Assembly: GCF_937616625.2 (NCBI RefSeq)
Contig: NC_065577.1
Location: 27,665,501-27,729,500 of the forward strand
Reading direction: 5' to 3'
Length of the DNA: 64,000 bases
Source of the DNA: Mercurialis annua
Lineage: Eukaryota > Streptophyta > Magnoliopsida > Malpighiales > Euphorbiaceae
Shown here: positions 1 to 12,627 of the stretch, piece by piece
Numbering within the stretch: the stretch's first letter is position 1
Layout: every line of letters begins with the position of its first letter
Notes under the pieces: generated by a model
Database searches by the model: none
What the model was told of the DNA's origin: nothing
Seen by the model: the letters and a program-made list of their open reading frames with translations, nothing else
Program-made: the position numbers and the translations under genes

Positions 1-817
1 TAATTCTCTCAACAAAATCGTCAAGATTACCTCGATTTGAAGCTTATCGATGATAGAGAATCGAATTCTGAACGAATCGATATAAAGAACTCGTGATTTG
101 GGCGAGAAACGGCGAAACCGCGGGGGAACGAAGTGATCGTCACTTTTTCTCTTATCTGTTACCTTCCTCTTCTTTCTCTCTCGATCCTTCTTCTTTCATT
201 CCTGATCCTTATATATATATTTTGGCAAAAATATCATTTTGATCCCTCACTTCTTTAACTTAAACCATTTCTCTTTTAAACTTTATAATTTAACCAAACG
301 GTTAAATTATTCTTTTAACTCGATTACTTACGTATTATCTATATTTGTATAAATAATACTAACTCAATATTATTATTTTCCGTCAAAATCTTTTGATTAC
401 TAGTCTCGAGGCTTAATTGGCTAATTTGCACTTTAGCCCTTAAACTTTTCAAAAATTACATTTTAGCCCAAGACGCATTCGCGTCTAAATTTTAAAAGGT
501 CTCCGATTGACCTGAAACTTTTACCAAATATACTATAAAACATTTGGCGGACCCTGGCGAAATAATTCCCCTATTTATATGGCTAAATTACCACTTTAGT
601 CCCTGTACTTTATTTTGCAACTTTCTTAACATTTTTCTTTTCTAATTCCAATTCCAACTTTAGAACTGAAATATATTATTAAATTTTTCTTCCAAAACTG
701 ATCTACTAAAACTTATTTATCTTACTTTTATCGGAAGACTTTCCGATATCGCCACTCTAGCGACTCAAAACTGGACATGTAGCCCAATTAGATAACTAAA
801 CATTTTGGGGTATTACA
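1..817 (-). mobile_element. 3' LTR (partial) of element A, Ty3/gypsy
   Basis: This is the terminal part of a minus-strand LTR cut by the window edge. It matches 6836-7657 with about 13 substitutions and one 5-bp indel (roughly 1.6% divergence). Read on the minus strand it starts TGTAATACCCC at 817 and is preceded by a purine-rich tract, as expected for a 3' LTR. Confidence 0.85.
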
Positions 818-830
818 TTCTTCCCCCCTT
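818..830 (-). other. polypurine tract of element A
   Basis: On the minus strand this reads AAGGGGGGAAGAA directly before the TGTAATACCCC LTR start. The upstream GAGGACGAATTTT motif is commonly seen just before the 3' LTR in plant Ty3/gypsy elements of this type. It would prime plus-strand DNA synthesis. Confidence 0.8.
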
Positions 831-3800
831 ATAAAAATTCGTCCTCGAATTTTCATATTCTTTTCTTACCTTAATCCCTTTTTCATCTAGAATTTAGTAG
901 GGATACCGTGTTCATCTTGCGACACTGGTCATCACACGAAATCGTTATTCCAATTTCTGTACTTCTTACCCTTTGATGTCAGTTAACACTGTCAACCTTA
1001 CTTTTGATTTCTTCTCTTTGAGCTTTCAGTCCCTTACTGATACCCAATGGTAGTTTTTCTTAATGACGTCTTATCATCAAAGATGACGAAACCAGTAGTA
1101 TTCATATGTATTTACCATTCTCTGTCCTTAATTCTTTACTTTTGTTCAATGCGTCTAACCCCATTATCATTCCTTGTTGAGTAATGTGAATACTCAATTA
1201 GCTCATGCTTCTTTATTTGTGTAGTCTCTTTCATATGGCTGTCATCACGGTCTGATCTTTGTTTATCATTGCACTGGGATCTTCATCCCATTATCCGTTA
1301 TCCTCTTTTCGTACGAAATTCCCTTTGTTGTCGTCGCTTATCATGATTATCCATGAGGTGAATTCTCATGACGTATCCTTATAAGGTCTTTGTTTACTTT
1401 CCTTGTAAGGCTTACTTAACCTTCTTCTTGCATCTTGATATTTCATATATCTCTCTATTTGTTTGCATATCCATTGATCTATTACCTTTAAGCATGACGT
1501 ACAATTCTTTGAAATTCCTTGTCTCTTCTTACCTCTCATCAATCTGGTTTCCAATCAGATAGGGTTTTCATATTGGTCGCTAACATCTTATCTTAATAAG
1601 ACAGCGTGTGACCAATGCTCATGCAAGCTTTCTTTGCTTCTATTCCTTAAGTAAGGATCTCAATCCTTTTCCAATGATATACTTACATCAGAATGTTCTC
1701 TGATATTGTCGTTACTTTCCGTATGTTTAATCTTTTTATTCATCATCCTTTCTCATTATTTGTCTTTTCAATTCTCAAACTTAGTTTGACTCTTAGCTTC
1801 TAAATCATTTCTCTTTACTATCACGTAGCGTTAAGCTTACTTCTCATTGCTATCCGTAATCTTGCTATTCCACTTGTTATTTCCACCTTTATCCATATCG
1901 TAAATGTACTTCTTTGTAATTCTTCTTTGACTTCTTGTCCTTAGTTAACCAATAGGATCAATAGTCTAAATGCTATGATCCTATGGTATTCTTCTTGCGT
2001 TCTTTATTCACGCTTTTATCGGGTTTCGTAATTATCTTCCATTGCATTCTTTGCTTTCCTCCTCAGTGCATCTTGTACGTCGGGCACTACATGCTCTTAA
2101 TATCCACAACATCAATCATTAATAGAGAGTTGTGGCCTTCTTTATCTGAATTTCTCGATGTAGTGCATTCTTAATTGTATACGCATCGTCTTATCGTATT
2201 TGTACTGTCATCATGGCCATCCATAAGGCCGATCATATGCTGATATCACCTCTATTACCTCTCGCATTTCTGATATTTCTTGTTTCAGCATCATGAACGT
2301 CGATCACTACTTAAATTTTGGGTCGCATTTCCTTTTGCCTGAATCATCGACGTTGTGCGCTCTCGATTGCTTACATATAGTACTATTTACTTTTACGGAC
2401 ATCTTAACTGTCAGTGAATCCGATCCTATATATCTGTTATTTTTATCTTTCTTTGTTTCTATGTGTTCGTGACTACATAGATTTTCATTTCTCTAATCTC
2501 TTTATCAACTCTTCACGCGACTTTTCTCTTTTTCTTTTCCTCGATCATTCTTATCGAATTTCTTGCATCATACGCAGGTTATCCATACTTTCCTTAACTC
2601 TGATTACTTTAACCGATTTCTTATTATCCATAATTTACTTTTGCATCCTTATACTTTATCATACACGTCATGTACCTTTGGCACTCTCTTAACCATACGC
2701 AGAAAGTCAGTGGAATACAGTTCCACTGGTAACATTCCTCGTGAAAAGGAGCGCATTTGCCTCCCAACCTAATACAGAGCCACTTATGCCTGACCGCTGG
2801 CTATCTCTGCATCCTCCCTCAGATTGCGATATTTCCGTACACTGGATTAGCAAAGGTTACTCTGGTACTCTTCGATATCGGACTCGTCTCATAACTTTTT
2901 TTTTGACGTCCTCTTCCTGAGAATCTTCTTCTAGGAATAAATCAAACAAGTTTGATCGTGTCTAACACATCTTAATCCTTTAAGGATCATAATCAATCTC
3001 CTATATCGATCACATTATACACTTTACTCTTTATTTGACCTAACTTGAAGTTTAAGATTTAATATTTCACAAGCATTCATTGCTTTTGTACCTCTCACAG
3101 TCTATTATTCTATTTTTTTTAATTGATACCTTGAGGTGGAAGTCTCAACTCTTAATCCACCGATTGCAGTTCTTGTTATTTAATTCTTGATCTTTCCTAT
3201 CGTATACTTCAATTATTCATTTTCATCGTAGCTTCAAATCTAATTACTTTGATCTTTCCCATTATTCTTAATCGGAGCTAATAGTCAAAAGAATTTCCCA
3301 AATCGGGTTACAAACTTAATTCATATTATCTGGTCTATCATTTCTCTTAATCGCTTGTCGAAATTAATCATGGGTTGAACCTTTCATCAAGACCCTAATT
3401 CGACAATACAGTTTGTCCTTTATCCGCTCGATATATACGAGCATCTTACTTTACTTCTTCTGAAAGATCTAGCATACCGCTTAATCCATCACTCTTTGCG
3501 TCTTAACTTATGTATACTAATATCAAACCTTTATAGGGGTTCCTGTCTTTGTATCCATTATCCTATTATTGGCATACAATTCCTTATATCAGTTGCCTTT
3601 ACTGCTAACTGATTCATATTGACGTTGGGTTGTTACAGCATTCCCAATGCCTGTACATTCTTACTTTTCCTTGCTAAGTTCCTATTGACCTTCATCTCAT
3701 TCCTGGCCCCTACTAGCCAAATGGGTTGGTTACGTTTGCCTTCATCACTTTGATCTTCTTTCCGCGCCTCATACACTTACTGTGTAATGAAACATATCCG

Positions 3801-5140
3801 TGCAGTTTTTTGTTCATAGTATAGCGATTATATAAGGAATACTGATGAATTCCTTAAATATGTCACTTACTAGTCATCACAACTAACCGTTGTCCGTGTA
3901 AATTGGACTCTGGGAGCATCTCCTTCTTCTTAGTCTTCTTCAATTATGTCTCATATTGCAAGTCTTCTGAGTTTTCTGACTCATCATAGACTAGCCAATT
4001 GCCAAAACGTATACTCGCACTGTATATGTTATTCACATATTACTATCGTAATTATAAGCATCTATGTTGACCGAATTCAAGAAAATCAGTGTCCCCTAGA
4101 TTTTCTTAATTACGTATCGCATCTTAAGTCTTGTGAGCATTCCGCTCACATGGACTTAATCAAACATCAAAAATATTAAAATATAACATACATATCATAC
4201 GTTATTAATCGGATATATTTTATTATCCGAACACATATCTACTATCCAGGCTAAGTTCATTAGCTAGAGGAAGAAATCTTATGTTCTCACAACTATACTT
4301 ATTCATTCACCTCATATCATTGACCACAGCTTGCTCGCGAGCACTTTACTTCCGTCACAGAGTTCTGGTCTAGGTATACTTACATAAAAACAAAACTTCT
4401 TGAAAATTCTTTCAAATAAAACGACTCATTTGAAAATTTCATTTAAACCTTAGCAAAATTGTGCACTAGGGTAATGACGTCTCTCATCCCCAAAGAGTTG
4501 CCACATCTTACCTCTTCGTCTGAACATAATGCATATGATGCATGTCCTATTAATGCATGTATTGATGTATGTAGTGATGCATTTCTATCAATGTCGTGGC
4601 AATCATGTATTTCTGTATCGGGTCTAGGCACAATTATGCTTTTAGAATCGTTAAACAAATAACTTTAACAAGTTATAAACTTTACGTTTTGTAAGTTTTC
4701 TAGACCTTAAAACTCTGTCTCCGGCAAGTTTCTCCCACTTCTATAACTTTGCATTCCTCCTCCACACTCTTTCTGAAATTTCGATCGATCGAATCCTATA
4801 ACATTTCTCACTTTATATGATGCTAAACACACATACATACATATCATCAAATTGCAATTATCTCAATATATTCTATTCATAGGAGGCAATACATCTCCTA
4901 GAAGCTTCATTTCAAAAAGTAAATTATATATGCATGTCTCCTCGAAACAACATATACGTATATATCTCGTATATACGTGTTACAAGAAACAAACAAACGT
5001 TTCACAAATCAATTTGTTATACTGATCACGAAGCAAATCACACTAACGACTTGGATCAGACAAACCTCAACTCTATAGCTGCAGTAGTTCCTAGATTACT
5101 CAACCGACAAACACATCTTAGCAGAGGTAACTAGACAAAC

Positions 5141-5153
5141 TGCTCTGATACCA
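5141..5153 (-). other. primer-binding site of element A
   Basis: The minus strand reads TGGTATCAGAGCA four bases inside the LTR end. This is the standard initiator-methionine tRNA primer site of plant LTR retrotransposons, and it fixes the element's orientation as minus. Confidence 0.9.
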
Positions 5154-5157
5154 CAAT

Positions 5158-7657
5158 TGTCACGACCCAAATTATTGAGCCGAGACAGGCGCTAGGGAAT
5201 GGAGTGGTAGCTCCAAAACCCGTAGCAAGCCTAAAACCACTAATAAATTATTTTTTTTTGCAATTAAAACATAATATAATATATAAAACATTTTCGGAAA
5301 AACCCTTTTGAATAATATACTTATAGATATTGAAATATTATGTTAGAGTTTACATTCAAAAACAACTATTGGAAATCAAATCACCAATCTTAGCCTGACA
5401 CCTACTGACTACTGCAGCTCTAGGAACTCATACTTGTGCAAGTCCAATGACTTCTAGCACAATGGAGATGGTTTGTCTGATCCGACTTCTAATACCTGCA
5501 AACATCAGAGTGAGGGGTCAGTATTTGGGAAAATACTGAGTGAGTATGCAACTTATTATCGGTCTTATCAAAATACACATCGCATACTCAACATATATAA
5601 ATTTGTCTCAATATAATATGAAAATAACATAATACTCACAAATAGCAGATCCGACTGAAACCTTAATCTTAAACTCTTAACTTATCTTATTCCGAATATT
5701 CAAATCAAATGATCCAAATGGTCCGACCCGGGAGTGTTCACACTCAACCACGTCATCCGCGACCAATCTCTTAATCTCAAAGTGTGAGTCCAACTCACTG
5801 GTGGGTCCAACCCACTAGATACGGGGCTCAGGTTACACCGTAACCGAGTTCTCACTCGTATCATATTCATATCGTATGCGCATTTCATAACCTCATAGAC
5901 AATCTAGACACGCTAGACTGACTAAAATACTGGTGATCACACAGCCTATTGACACCCAATAGGTAGTTGGTTTCTTCGAATCGCACACTAGATATTCATA
6001 TTGAAAACAATGAATATAACAGCATTCATGTGATCTAACTCACCAAACACAACGTCTTATACGAGCGAATCATATATAATGCGATGTATTAATAATATTT
6101 ATAATATATGAAAATAATTTTTATAATAATAATACGCAAAAGTAAATTGCCACTCACTGTGACCGCTATCCAAAACTGCATTATCGTCATACAATCACGT
6201 AGGTTCCACGCGTCATTCAATCTCGTCGCTATTCCAGCTCGCCGGCCTGGTAACTCATCGATTATCAGTCACCTATTCAAGTTACACGTACGTTTAATTT
6301 ATAAACGTAAACTCGGTGCCTAAACCCTAAGTTATAAACTTAGGTTATCCCCATTCGATCCTTATCGATTTCCAATTACGCGTTATATTCATTACAAAAT
6401 CCTAATCATATTCTCTATGTTCTATGTCCGAATTGCACATTTTCGGAGTCCGTAAGCTCTTATGAACTCAAGATATGATACGTTAAACTCCCATGCACCA
6501 AATGGACCGAAAACGACCAAGGCGGCCTTGCCTTGGTGTTATCACGTCGTGCCAACCATTGGCACGTCGTGCCAACTATTGGCACGTCGTGCCAAGCTGC
6601 ACGTCATGCCACTTTTTGGCGCGTCGTGCCAAATTTTGGCACGTCGTGCGGCCGTCGACAGCAAGCTTAAACCTTCACAAAATCCATCAAAAACCCATTC
6701 CGACTTGCTTGAGACATTCCCGCACATACCCAACATCATTTTTACACAAAATCCATATTAAAAACGATCAAAAACGACTATAGAAACCCGATTACGATTC
6801 GTTTAATTTGTTAAAACGAAATAACTCTTATTTACTAATTCTCTCAACAAAATCGTCAAGATTACCTCGATTTGAAGCTTATCGATGATAGAGAATTGAA
6901 TTCTGAACGAATCGATATAAAGAACTCGTGATTTGGGCGAGAAACGGCGAAACCGCGGGGGAACGAAGTGATCGTCACTTTTTCTCTTATCTGTTACCTT
7001 CCTCTTCTTTCTCTCTCGATCCTTCTTCTTTCATTCCTGATCCTTATATATATATTTTGGCAAAAATATCATTTTGATCCCTCACTTCTTTAACTTAAAC
7101 CATTTCTCTTTTAAACTTTATAATTTAACCAAACGGTTAAATTATTCTTTTAACTCGATTACTTACGTATTATCTATATTTGTATAAATAATACTAACTC
7201 AATATTATTATTTTCCGTCAAAATCTTTTGATTACTAGTCTCGAGGCTTAATTGGCTAATTTGCACTTTAGCCCTTAAACTTTTCAAAAATTACATTTTA
7301 GCCCAAGACGCATCCGCGTCTAAATTTTAAAAGGTCTCAGATTGACCTGAAACTTTTACCACATATACTATAAAACATTTCGCGGACCCTGACGAAATAA
7401 TTCCCCTTCGGAATTTATATGGCTAAATTACCACTTTAATCCCTGTACTTTATTTTGCAACTTTCTTAACATTTTTCTTTTCTAATTCCAATTCCAACTT
7501 TAGAACTGAAATATATTATTAAATTTCTCTTCCAAAACTGATCTATTAAAACTTATTTATCTTACTTTTATCGGAAGACTTTCCGATATCGCCACTCTAA
7601 CGACTCAAAACTGGACACGTGGCCCAATTAGATAACTAAACATTTTGGGGCATTACA
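5158..7657 (-). mobile_element. 5' LTR of element A (2500 bp)
   Basis: The LTR runs from TGTCACGACC on the plus strand to GGGGCATTACA, so on the minus strand it reads TGTAATGCCCC...GGTCGTGACA. It is bounded by the primer site on its inner side. It contains a conserved core at 5511-5545 and a GC-rich palindromic block at about 6546-6660. The flanking TSD cannot be tested because the other end of the element is off the window. Confidence 0.85.
6546..6660. repeat. GC-rich palindromic block in the element A LTR
   Basis: Six closely spaced copies of a short unit built on GGCACGTCGTGCCAA occur in about 115 bp, with variants such as GGCGCGTCGTGCC. The arms GGCAC/GTGCC can pair. The block stands out from the AT-rich LTR around it. 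Confidence 0.85.
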
Positions 7658-8274
7658 TTTGAAATTTTGAAACTTAATATAATGAGCTTCTGGGCTCATT
7701 TCACTTGCTAAATTTATTTATATAGAAAATGGCTAAAGTGCAGTTTAGTACTAATTCAATCATGCACTTTAAACTAACTTTTAAACTATTCGTCTTTAGT
7801 CTAAACGGAAACGACTTTCGAATTTCGTGAAAATTTACCCAAAAATCAAATAAAATATAAAAAGAATAAAAATATATTTTTTATTCACATCCGACTTATA
7901 TTTTATTCTTAATAAATCATTTTCAATTTATTGAATCCGCATTGACTACGCTTGATAAAATTTCTGCTTTCAAATTTCATCAAATTTTCGCATAAACCTT
8001 TTTAAAATATTTTGCGAATATTGGCACCAAAAATACTCGCTAGGGACTTATAAATTGTTCTGCATCCAATTTATAAATTTATATTGTCCCCGTTAATTAT
8101 ATAGTTAGACAAATTTAAATTCTAAAAATTTAAATTTGCAATCCTATAGCCATAATATAAATTTAGGGACACTTGTAAATTAAATTTATCTTTAAATCTA
8201 ATTTACCTACTCTCGTCTAATAAAATATTAGACACGTGACTATATTTTATCCCTTAAATTTTCGGTTTATTACA
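7658..8274 (-). mobile_element. LTR fragment disrupted by element A
   Basis: Read on the minus strand this begins TGTAATAAACCG at 8274 and continues with LTR-like AT-rich sequence up to the point where element A is inserted at 7657. It is probably the 5' part of an older related LTR whose remainder lies beyond the left edge. No coding sequence is visible. Confidence 0.55.
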
Positions 8275-8688
8275 GTAACTTCTTTTATTAATTAAAATTT
8301 TATTTTTTTTATTAAAATTAGTTTTGTACTTAACTTTAGGCTTAATTACTTAAAAAACCCTCACCTTTAACTTTTTTTTCGTTTATACCCTGACCTAGGA
8401 AAATTGTCACATATACTCATGACCTTATCTTTATGTTTCACATAGACAAGGTCATGAGTATTAAAATTTAATCTATTATAAAAGACTAAATTCCATGTAA
8501 AAAGGTTTAAAATCGAAGTTGGATCAAGATTTACATATAAATGTGCAAGTTTGGTATAAGAAAGTACCATAATCAATAGTTAAATCTATTGATATTGAAT
8601 TGCAAATAAATAAATATTTTAAAAGAATAATTTTTTTTGAATTAAAATATTTGACTGAAGATATTATCATAAATTGAAAACTTTACAA
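8275..8688. other. AT-rich spacer, no gene seen
   Basis: There is no coding signal. 8340-8480 carries text such as ACCCTCACCTTTAAC and CTCATGACCTT that resembles one terminal repeat of a non-autonomous Mutator-like element, but I found no matching second end. Confidence 0.5.
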
Positions 8689-8697
8689 TTTATATAT

Positions 8698-9067
8698 GGG
8701 TTAATTCCTAAAAAAATCACGAACTTTACACGAAGTTTCATTTTAATCATGACCTTTAAAAATTGCCATTTAAAGGCACGAACTTTCATTTTGTTTCAAA
8801 TCTATCATTTCAGTGTATTTTTATTGACTAAATTCTTCAATAAACCATTAATGAACGACCCAAATTATAAATCGACATTAAATCTTATTATCTTTTAGTT
8901 AGAGTATATAGGATTAGGAATTTTTGGTTCGATAAAATACACCGGATTTTACTTTGGCGATAGATTTGAAACAAAATGAAAGTTCGTGCCTTTAAATGAC
9001 AACTATTAAAGTTCATGATTAAAATGAAACTTTGTGTAAAGTTCGTGATTTTTTTAGGAATTAACCC
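8698..9067. mobile_element. Mutator-like MITE, 370 bp, 9-bp TSD
   Basis: Terminal inverted repeats of about 110 bp begin GGGTTAATTCCTAAAAAAAT on the left and end AGGAATTAACCC on the right. The element is flanked by a perfect 9-bp direct repeat TTTATATAT at 8689-8697 and 9068-9076. A 9-bp TSD with long inverted repeats is the hallmark of Mutator-like elements. There is no transposase, so it is non-autonomous. Confidence 0.9.
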
Positions 9068-9076
9068 TTTATATAT

Positions 9077-10594
9077 TATTACATATAAAATGGGAAGGGT
9101 ATTATAATATTGAATTTAAATGACTAAATTGGCAAGAGTTTTGGTTTGGATAGATTAGTGAATGTAAAACTCTTGTTTTTCTTCTTCTTTAAATTGAGAG
9201 GTATAGTTTAAATAGATTTCATGATTTTAGTTTGAACTTTCTTCTTCTTTGTATTCTATTATTAAATTTTGTAATGTTTTTGAAGGGCTATGCTTAGTGA
9301 GAAGATAGGTTTTATCATTTCAACTTGAACTTTCTTCATATTCAATTCATATTCATTCATATTCAATTCATATTCATTCTGCTTTTAAATCTGCTTTCTG
9401 AACCGGTGAATGTACTTACAAAACAGGGTAGAAGCTAACCGGACGGTGGTTGTCCGATTAACTCTCCGATGCTAAAGTCAGTTTAGAGCTTTGAGCAGCG
9501 TTTTGAGTTATATGAATGTAATTGTGTTTTTAGCCTCATACTCCTTTTATAATAAATGATTGCATACCTAGCAGTGTTGTAGTAGAAAAGTGGATCCTAC
9601 TTTATAGGAATTGACCCTGATTTGACGTGATCTTACTTATTCAGACATGAGTCCTATTTAGGAACGTCTTCCTAAATAGTATCGTCTTGCTAAGTTAGAG
9701 CTTATCTTCCTAAGTTGGAGTTTGCATGCAAATAGGAAGGTATTTCAAGATTATGTAATAGATCTGGCAATCTATCCGAGTTCCAGGATCAACGCGCTTT
9801 GGCCGAGTCCTAAGGAATTCGGTCTTCGTCTTGTTGAATGATATAATGGCAAATCCTATGGATTATGTCGTCTTCCTTATATGCATTGTTCTTCTGATGG
9901 GAGTCCGGTATGACCTAAAAGTGGATCTCCTGTGACTCGGCTTCATTGTAATTAAGGTAGGATTCGGTATCCATCAAGTATCCTAAGCTAACACTACTCT
10001 AATTATTTATCCATTATATGATATATTAAAATTCTATCATACTATGTTGTTTATTTTCATGCTAATTAATTATTTATTTTTGTATTAGTGGTAAATTTAA
10101 AAATTTGGTATGGTAAGATCCATACATATACTAACAATTAAAATCATAAAAATATATAATTTTTAATTAAATAATATTAAAATAATAAAAAAAATTTATA
10201 ATTATTTTCGATGAATTCTTGTATCAAAAAATATTAAATAATTTTATCGTTATTCATACTACTAAATACATTCTTTTCATATATTATATTGAACAATTAT
10301 TCACCCACTGATTAATTATTTTATTTTATAAACTACTCTTTAACAATTTTAATGAATATATGAATTTATCTATCTATTGAGAAAAAAAATGATAAATTGT
10401 TTTATTCAGTTGCATATAAATATTAAATTTTTACAATATTTCATTGTCGTTCACCAAATAATATTTAGATTCAACAATTTTCACTTTCTAATTTGAACGA
10501 TTACATATTGTCCCTGTTTTAATTAATAAAAGGTGTATTGAATATTTGATGAATGAAATGGGTTAAATAATAAAGCTTATCATTTTATGAACTA
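9077..10594. other. AT-rich intergenic stretch, no gene seen
   Basis: No supported ORF or RNA gene is present. 9338-9380 is a short direct repeat of CATATTCAATT and CATATTCATT units. 9420-10000 is more GC-balanced and looks like decayed repeat sequence, but I cannot assign it. Confidence 0.5.
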
Positions 10595-12316
10595 ATTTGG
10601 GATTTTACGTTCCGATTGCGGAAACGAGTTGTTTAGAGTGTGAATTAGTGTTTGGTATCGGAAAAATTTGTTTAAGCACGTCGGAAAGTCTCGGGAGAGT
10701 TCCCTGTGGCTGTGCGGAAAGCACAGCCAAAGGAGCTGTGCGAACGCTCAGTCCAGACTGTGCGGACGCACGGCGATGCCGACTTGACGGCATTCAAACG
10801 GTTTGTTTTAGTTTTGATTAGTACACCCGAAATTAATTTAAATGGACTTTGAAACGAACTATGATGTTCTAAAGGATTAAAAAAGACTTGGACATATAAG
10901 GACATTTGATTAATTAAAACATAGAGACGTTTTAATTAGGTCCTATATGAATCAAAGTGATTAATAATTAGAGAACCATAAGTTGATATCGAGATAAATG
11001 ATAGACTATGTATGTTATACGTCTAGTAACGTTTAGAGAGGCTACTCTTTAGAGTTAGAATTTTTATTTGAATTCTTTTTAACAATTGAATTCTAACTAG
11101 ATCCGACGGGCCAACGGGCTGTCGGACCAGCGGAGTATAGAACATTCAAATCTTGTTTTGGGGATAGTGGTTATGTGATTTTGCATTTTACTTTTGAATA
11201 TTGATACCCAAAATGTTTATAACTCAAAATTATATTTAAATGGCATTGCATTGAGTCGATTTGAAACCGATATAGAACCATTGAAATATGCTACCTATTG
11301 AGCGGCAATGGGGCTGTGTGATCACCGGTACCGATACTATAGACTAAGCATATGATTATCTAGAGAGATAAGGATGATAATGTTAAGTCAATGGGCAACA
11401 GAAATGTTTGTGACCCTGACTTAACGGGTAAACCCTGAGACGGCAGCAATATGGTTACGGTCGCGGGTAAAATTGTGATGGCAGTTTCTGATTACGGTCC
11501 AGGTACCAGTAGTACAGAATTTGAGACGACAGTGATTCAGTTCACGGTCTAAATTGATGTATCAAACTATGGTGTGATATATTGTGGTTCATACAATAGT
11601 TTTACCCATTAGGGCTTGATGTTTAGGATTTCATCTGGATCGGTTGTCTGGCTGCATAATGAATGTTTCTCATGCGATTTCTGTTTTATTAATATTCCTA
11701 AATAATTATGTGGACTCACTCAATATTGACCCCTGTTGATATTTCCCTTTTACAGGTAAATAGATTTTGAAGTGACAAGGCTTCCTGTTCTTCCTTCAGG
11801 AGTCGTAGCTAAATAAGATCACTCTAGAGCTGCAGAGTAGTTCGGTCCATCCAACAGTAGTTCATTTTGAAATGGCTTACTCTGATATGAAACTATTGTT
11901 TTGTATATATGGTTTTGAATGCTGCGTGTTTGTACAAAAAGGGCTTTTGCCATTTGTTTATAAAGTAAAACTGGATTTGTGTTTAAAGCTATGTGATTGT
12001 ATAAACGTTTTTAACCGTTCACTTGATGGGTTAACGGGTTTACACTGCTGGCATTGTATTCAGACAGGGCTATTATTTGATGTATGATATGAACGCGTAC
12101 TACCCTGAGTCTAGGAATGCAATCGCAGAGTTTTGATTACATATTTGTTTAGAGGTTTTCAAATACTTGCGAAAAGAGAATTGAGACCTTTTATGTTTTC
12201 AAAACGCAAAAAGTTTTTACTGTTTTTTCTAGGCTTGCTACGGGTTTCGAAACAACCATTTCCATTCCCTAGCGTCGGTCTCGACTCAAGTTTCTGGGTG
12301 GAAATTGAGTCGTGAT
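10595..12316 (+). mobile_element. 5' LTR (left end missing) of gag-only element D
   Basis: It ends with a TCGGTCTCGACTCA...GAGTCGTGATA segment like the other LTR ends here, immediately before the primer site at 12322. It contains the conserved LTR core in short form (11714-11733) and a weak GC-rich palindromic block at about 10690-10790. The TGTAATACCCC start was not found, so the left boundary is a guess and the LTR is probably truncated. Confidence 0.55.
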
Positions 12317-12321
12317 AAACT

Positions 12322-12336
12322 TGGTATCAGAGCAAT
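12322..12336 (+). other. primer-binding site of element D
   Basis: TGGTATCAGAGCAAT lies a few bases inside the LTR end, as in the other family members, but on the plus strand. Confidence 0.85.
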
Positions 12337-12627
12337 ATTGTAGGACTAGAGTGTCTACAAATAACATTGCCGATACTAGAGAGATATATTCTAGGGAACT
12401 ATTGCAACAATATGATTCGAGTCATGTCCATGTTATGTCATCATTTGATTGTGAAATATTCAGCTTTTCCTTTAGGCTGTGAGTTTATATTGTGTTTGAC
12501 ACGAGTTATATGTTATGATATGCATAAGCACATGACGTGTGACCATTGAAATGGTTATATGCGTGCATGTTGAACTCGTATACATTGTATATTTTGCTTG
12601 ATTGCAGTGTGGTTGGATTTGGTTAGG

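Larger units (their letters stand above)
818..5157 (-). mobile_element. non-coding internal region of element A
   Basis: This 4.3-kb interior lies between the primer-binding site (5141-5153) and the polypurine tract. It has no ORF over about 92 codons in any frame, and I recognise no gag, protease, RT, RNase H or integrase motif. The minus strand is A-rich. Its 3437-5157 part is closely similar to 18875-20617 of element B, and about 3650-5157 is similar to 14286-15170 of element C, so it is a family-wide sequence rather than random decay. Two explanations remain: a large retrotransposon derivative (LARD-like) moved in trans, or extremely decayed gag-pol. Confidence 0.7.

Noticed and set aside
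4459..4662. 67-codon plus-strand ORF, present also at 19951-20154
   Set aside because: It lies antisense in a non-coding retroelement interior. Differences between the two copies are mostly non-synonymous, so protein conservation is not supported. I kept only the DNA identity as a finding.
9100..9130. Short similarity (GAATTTAAATGACTAAA) to 29795-29815
   Set aside because: It is too short and AT-rich to claim a duplication.
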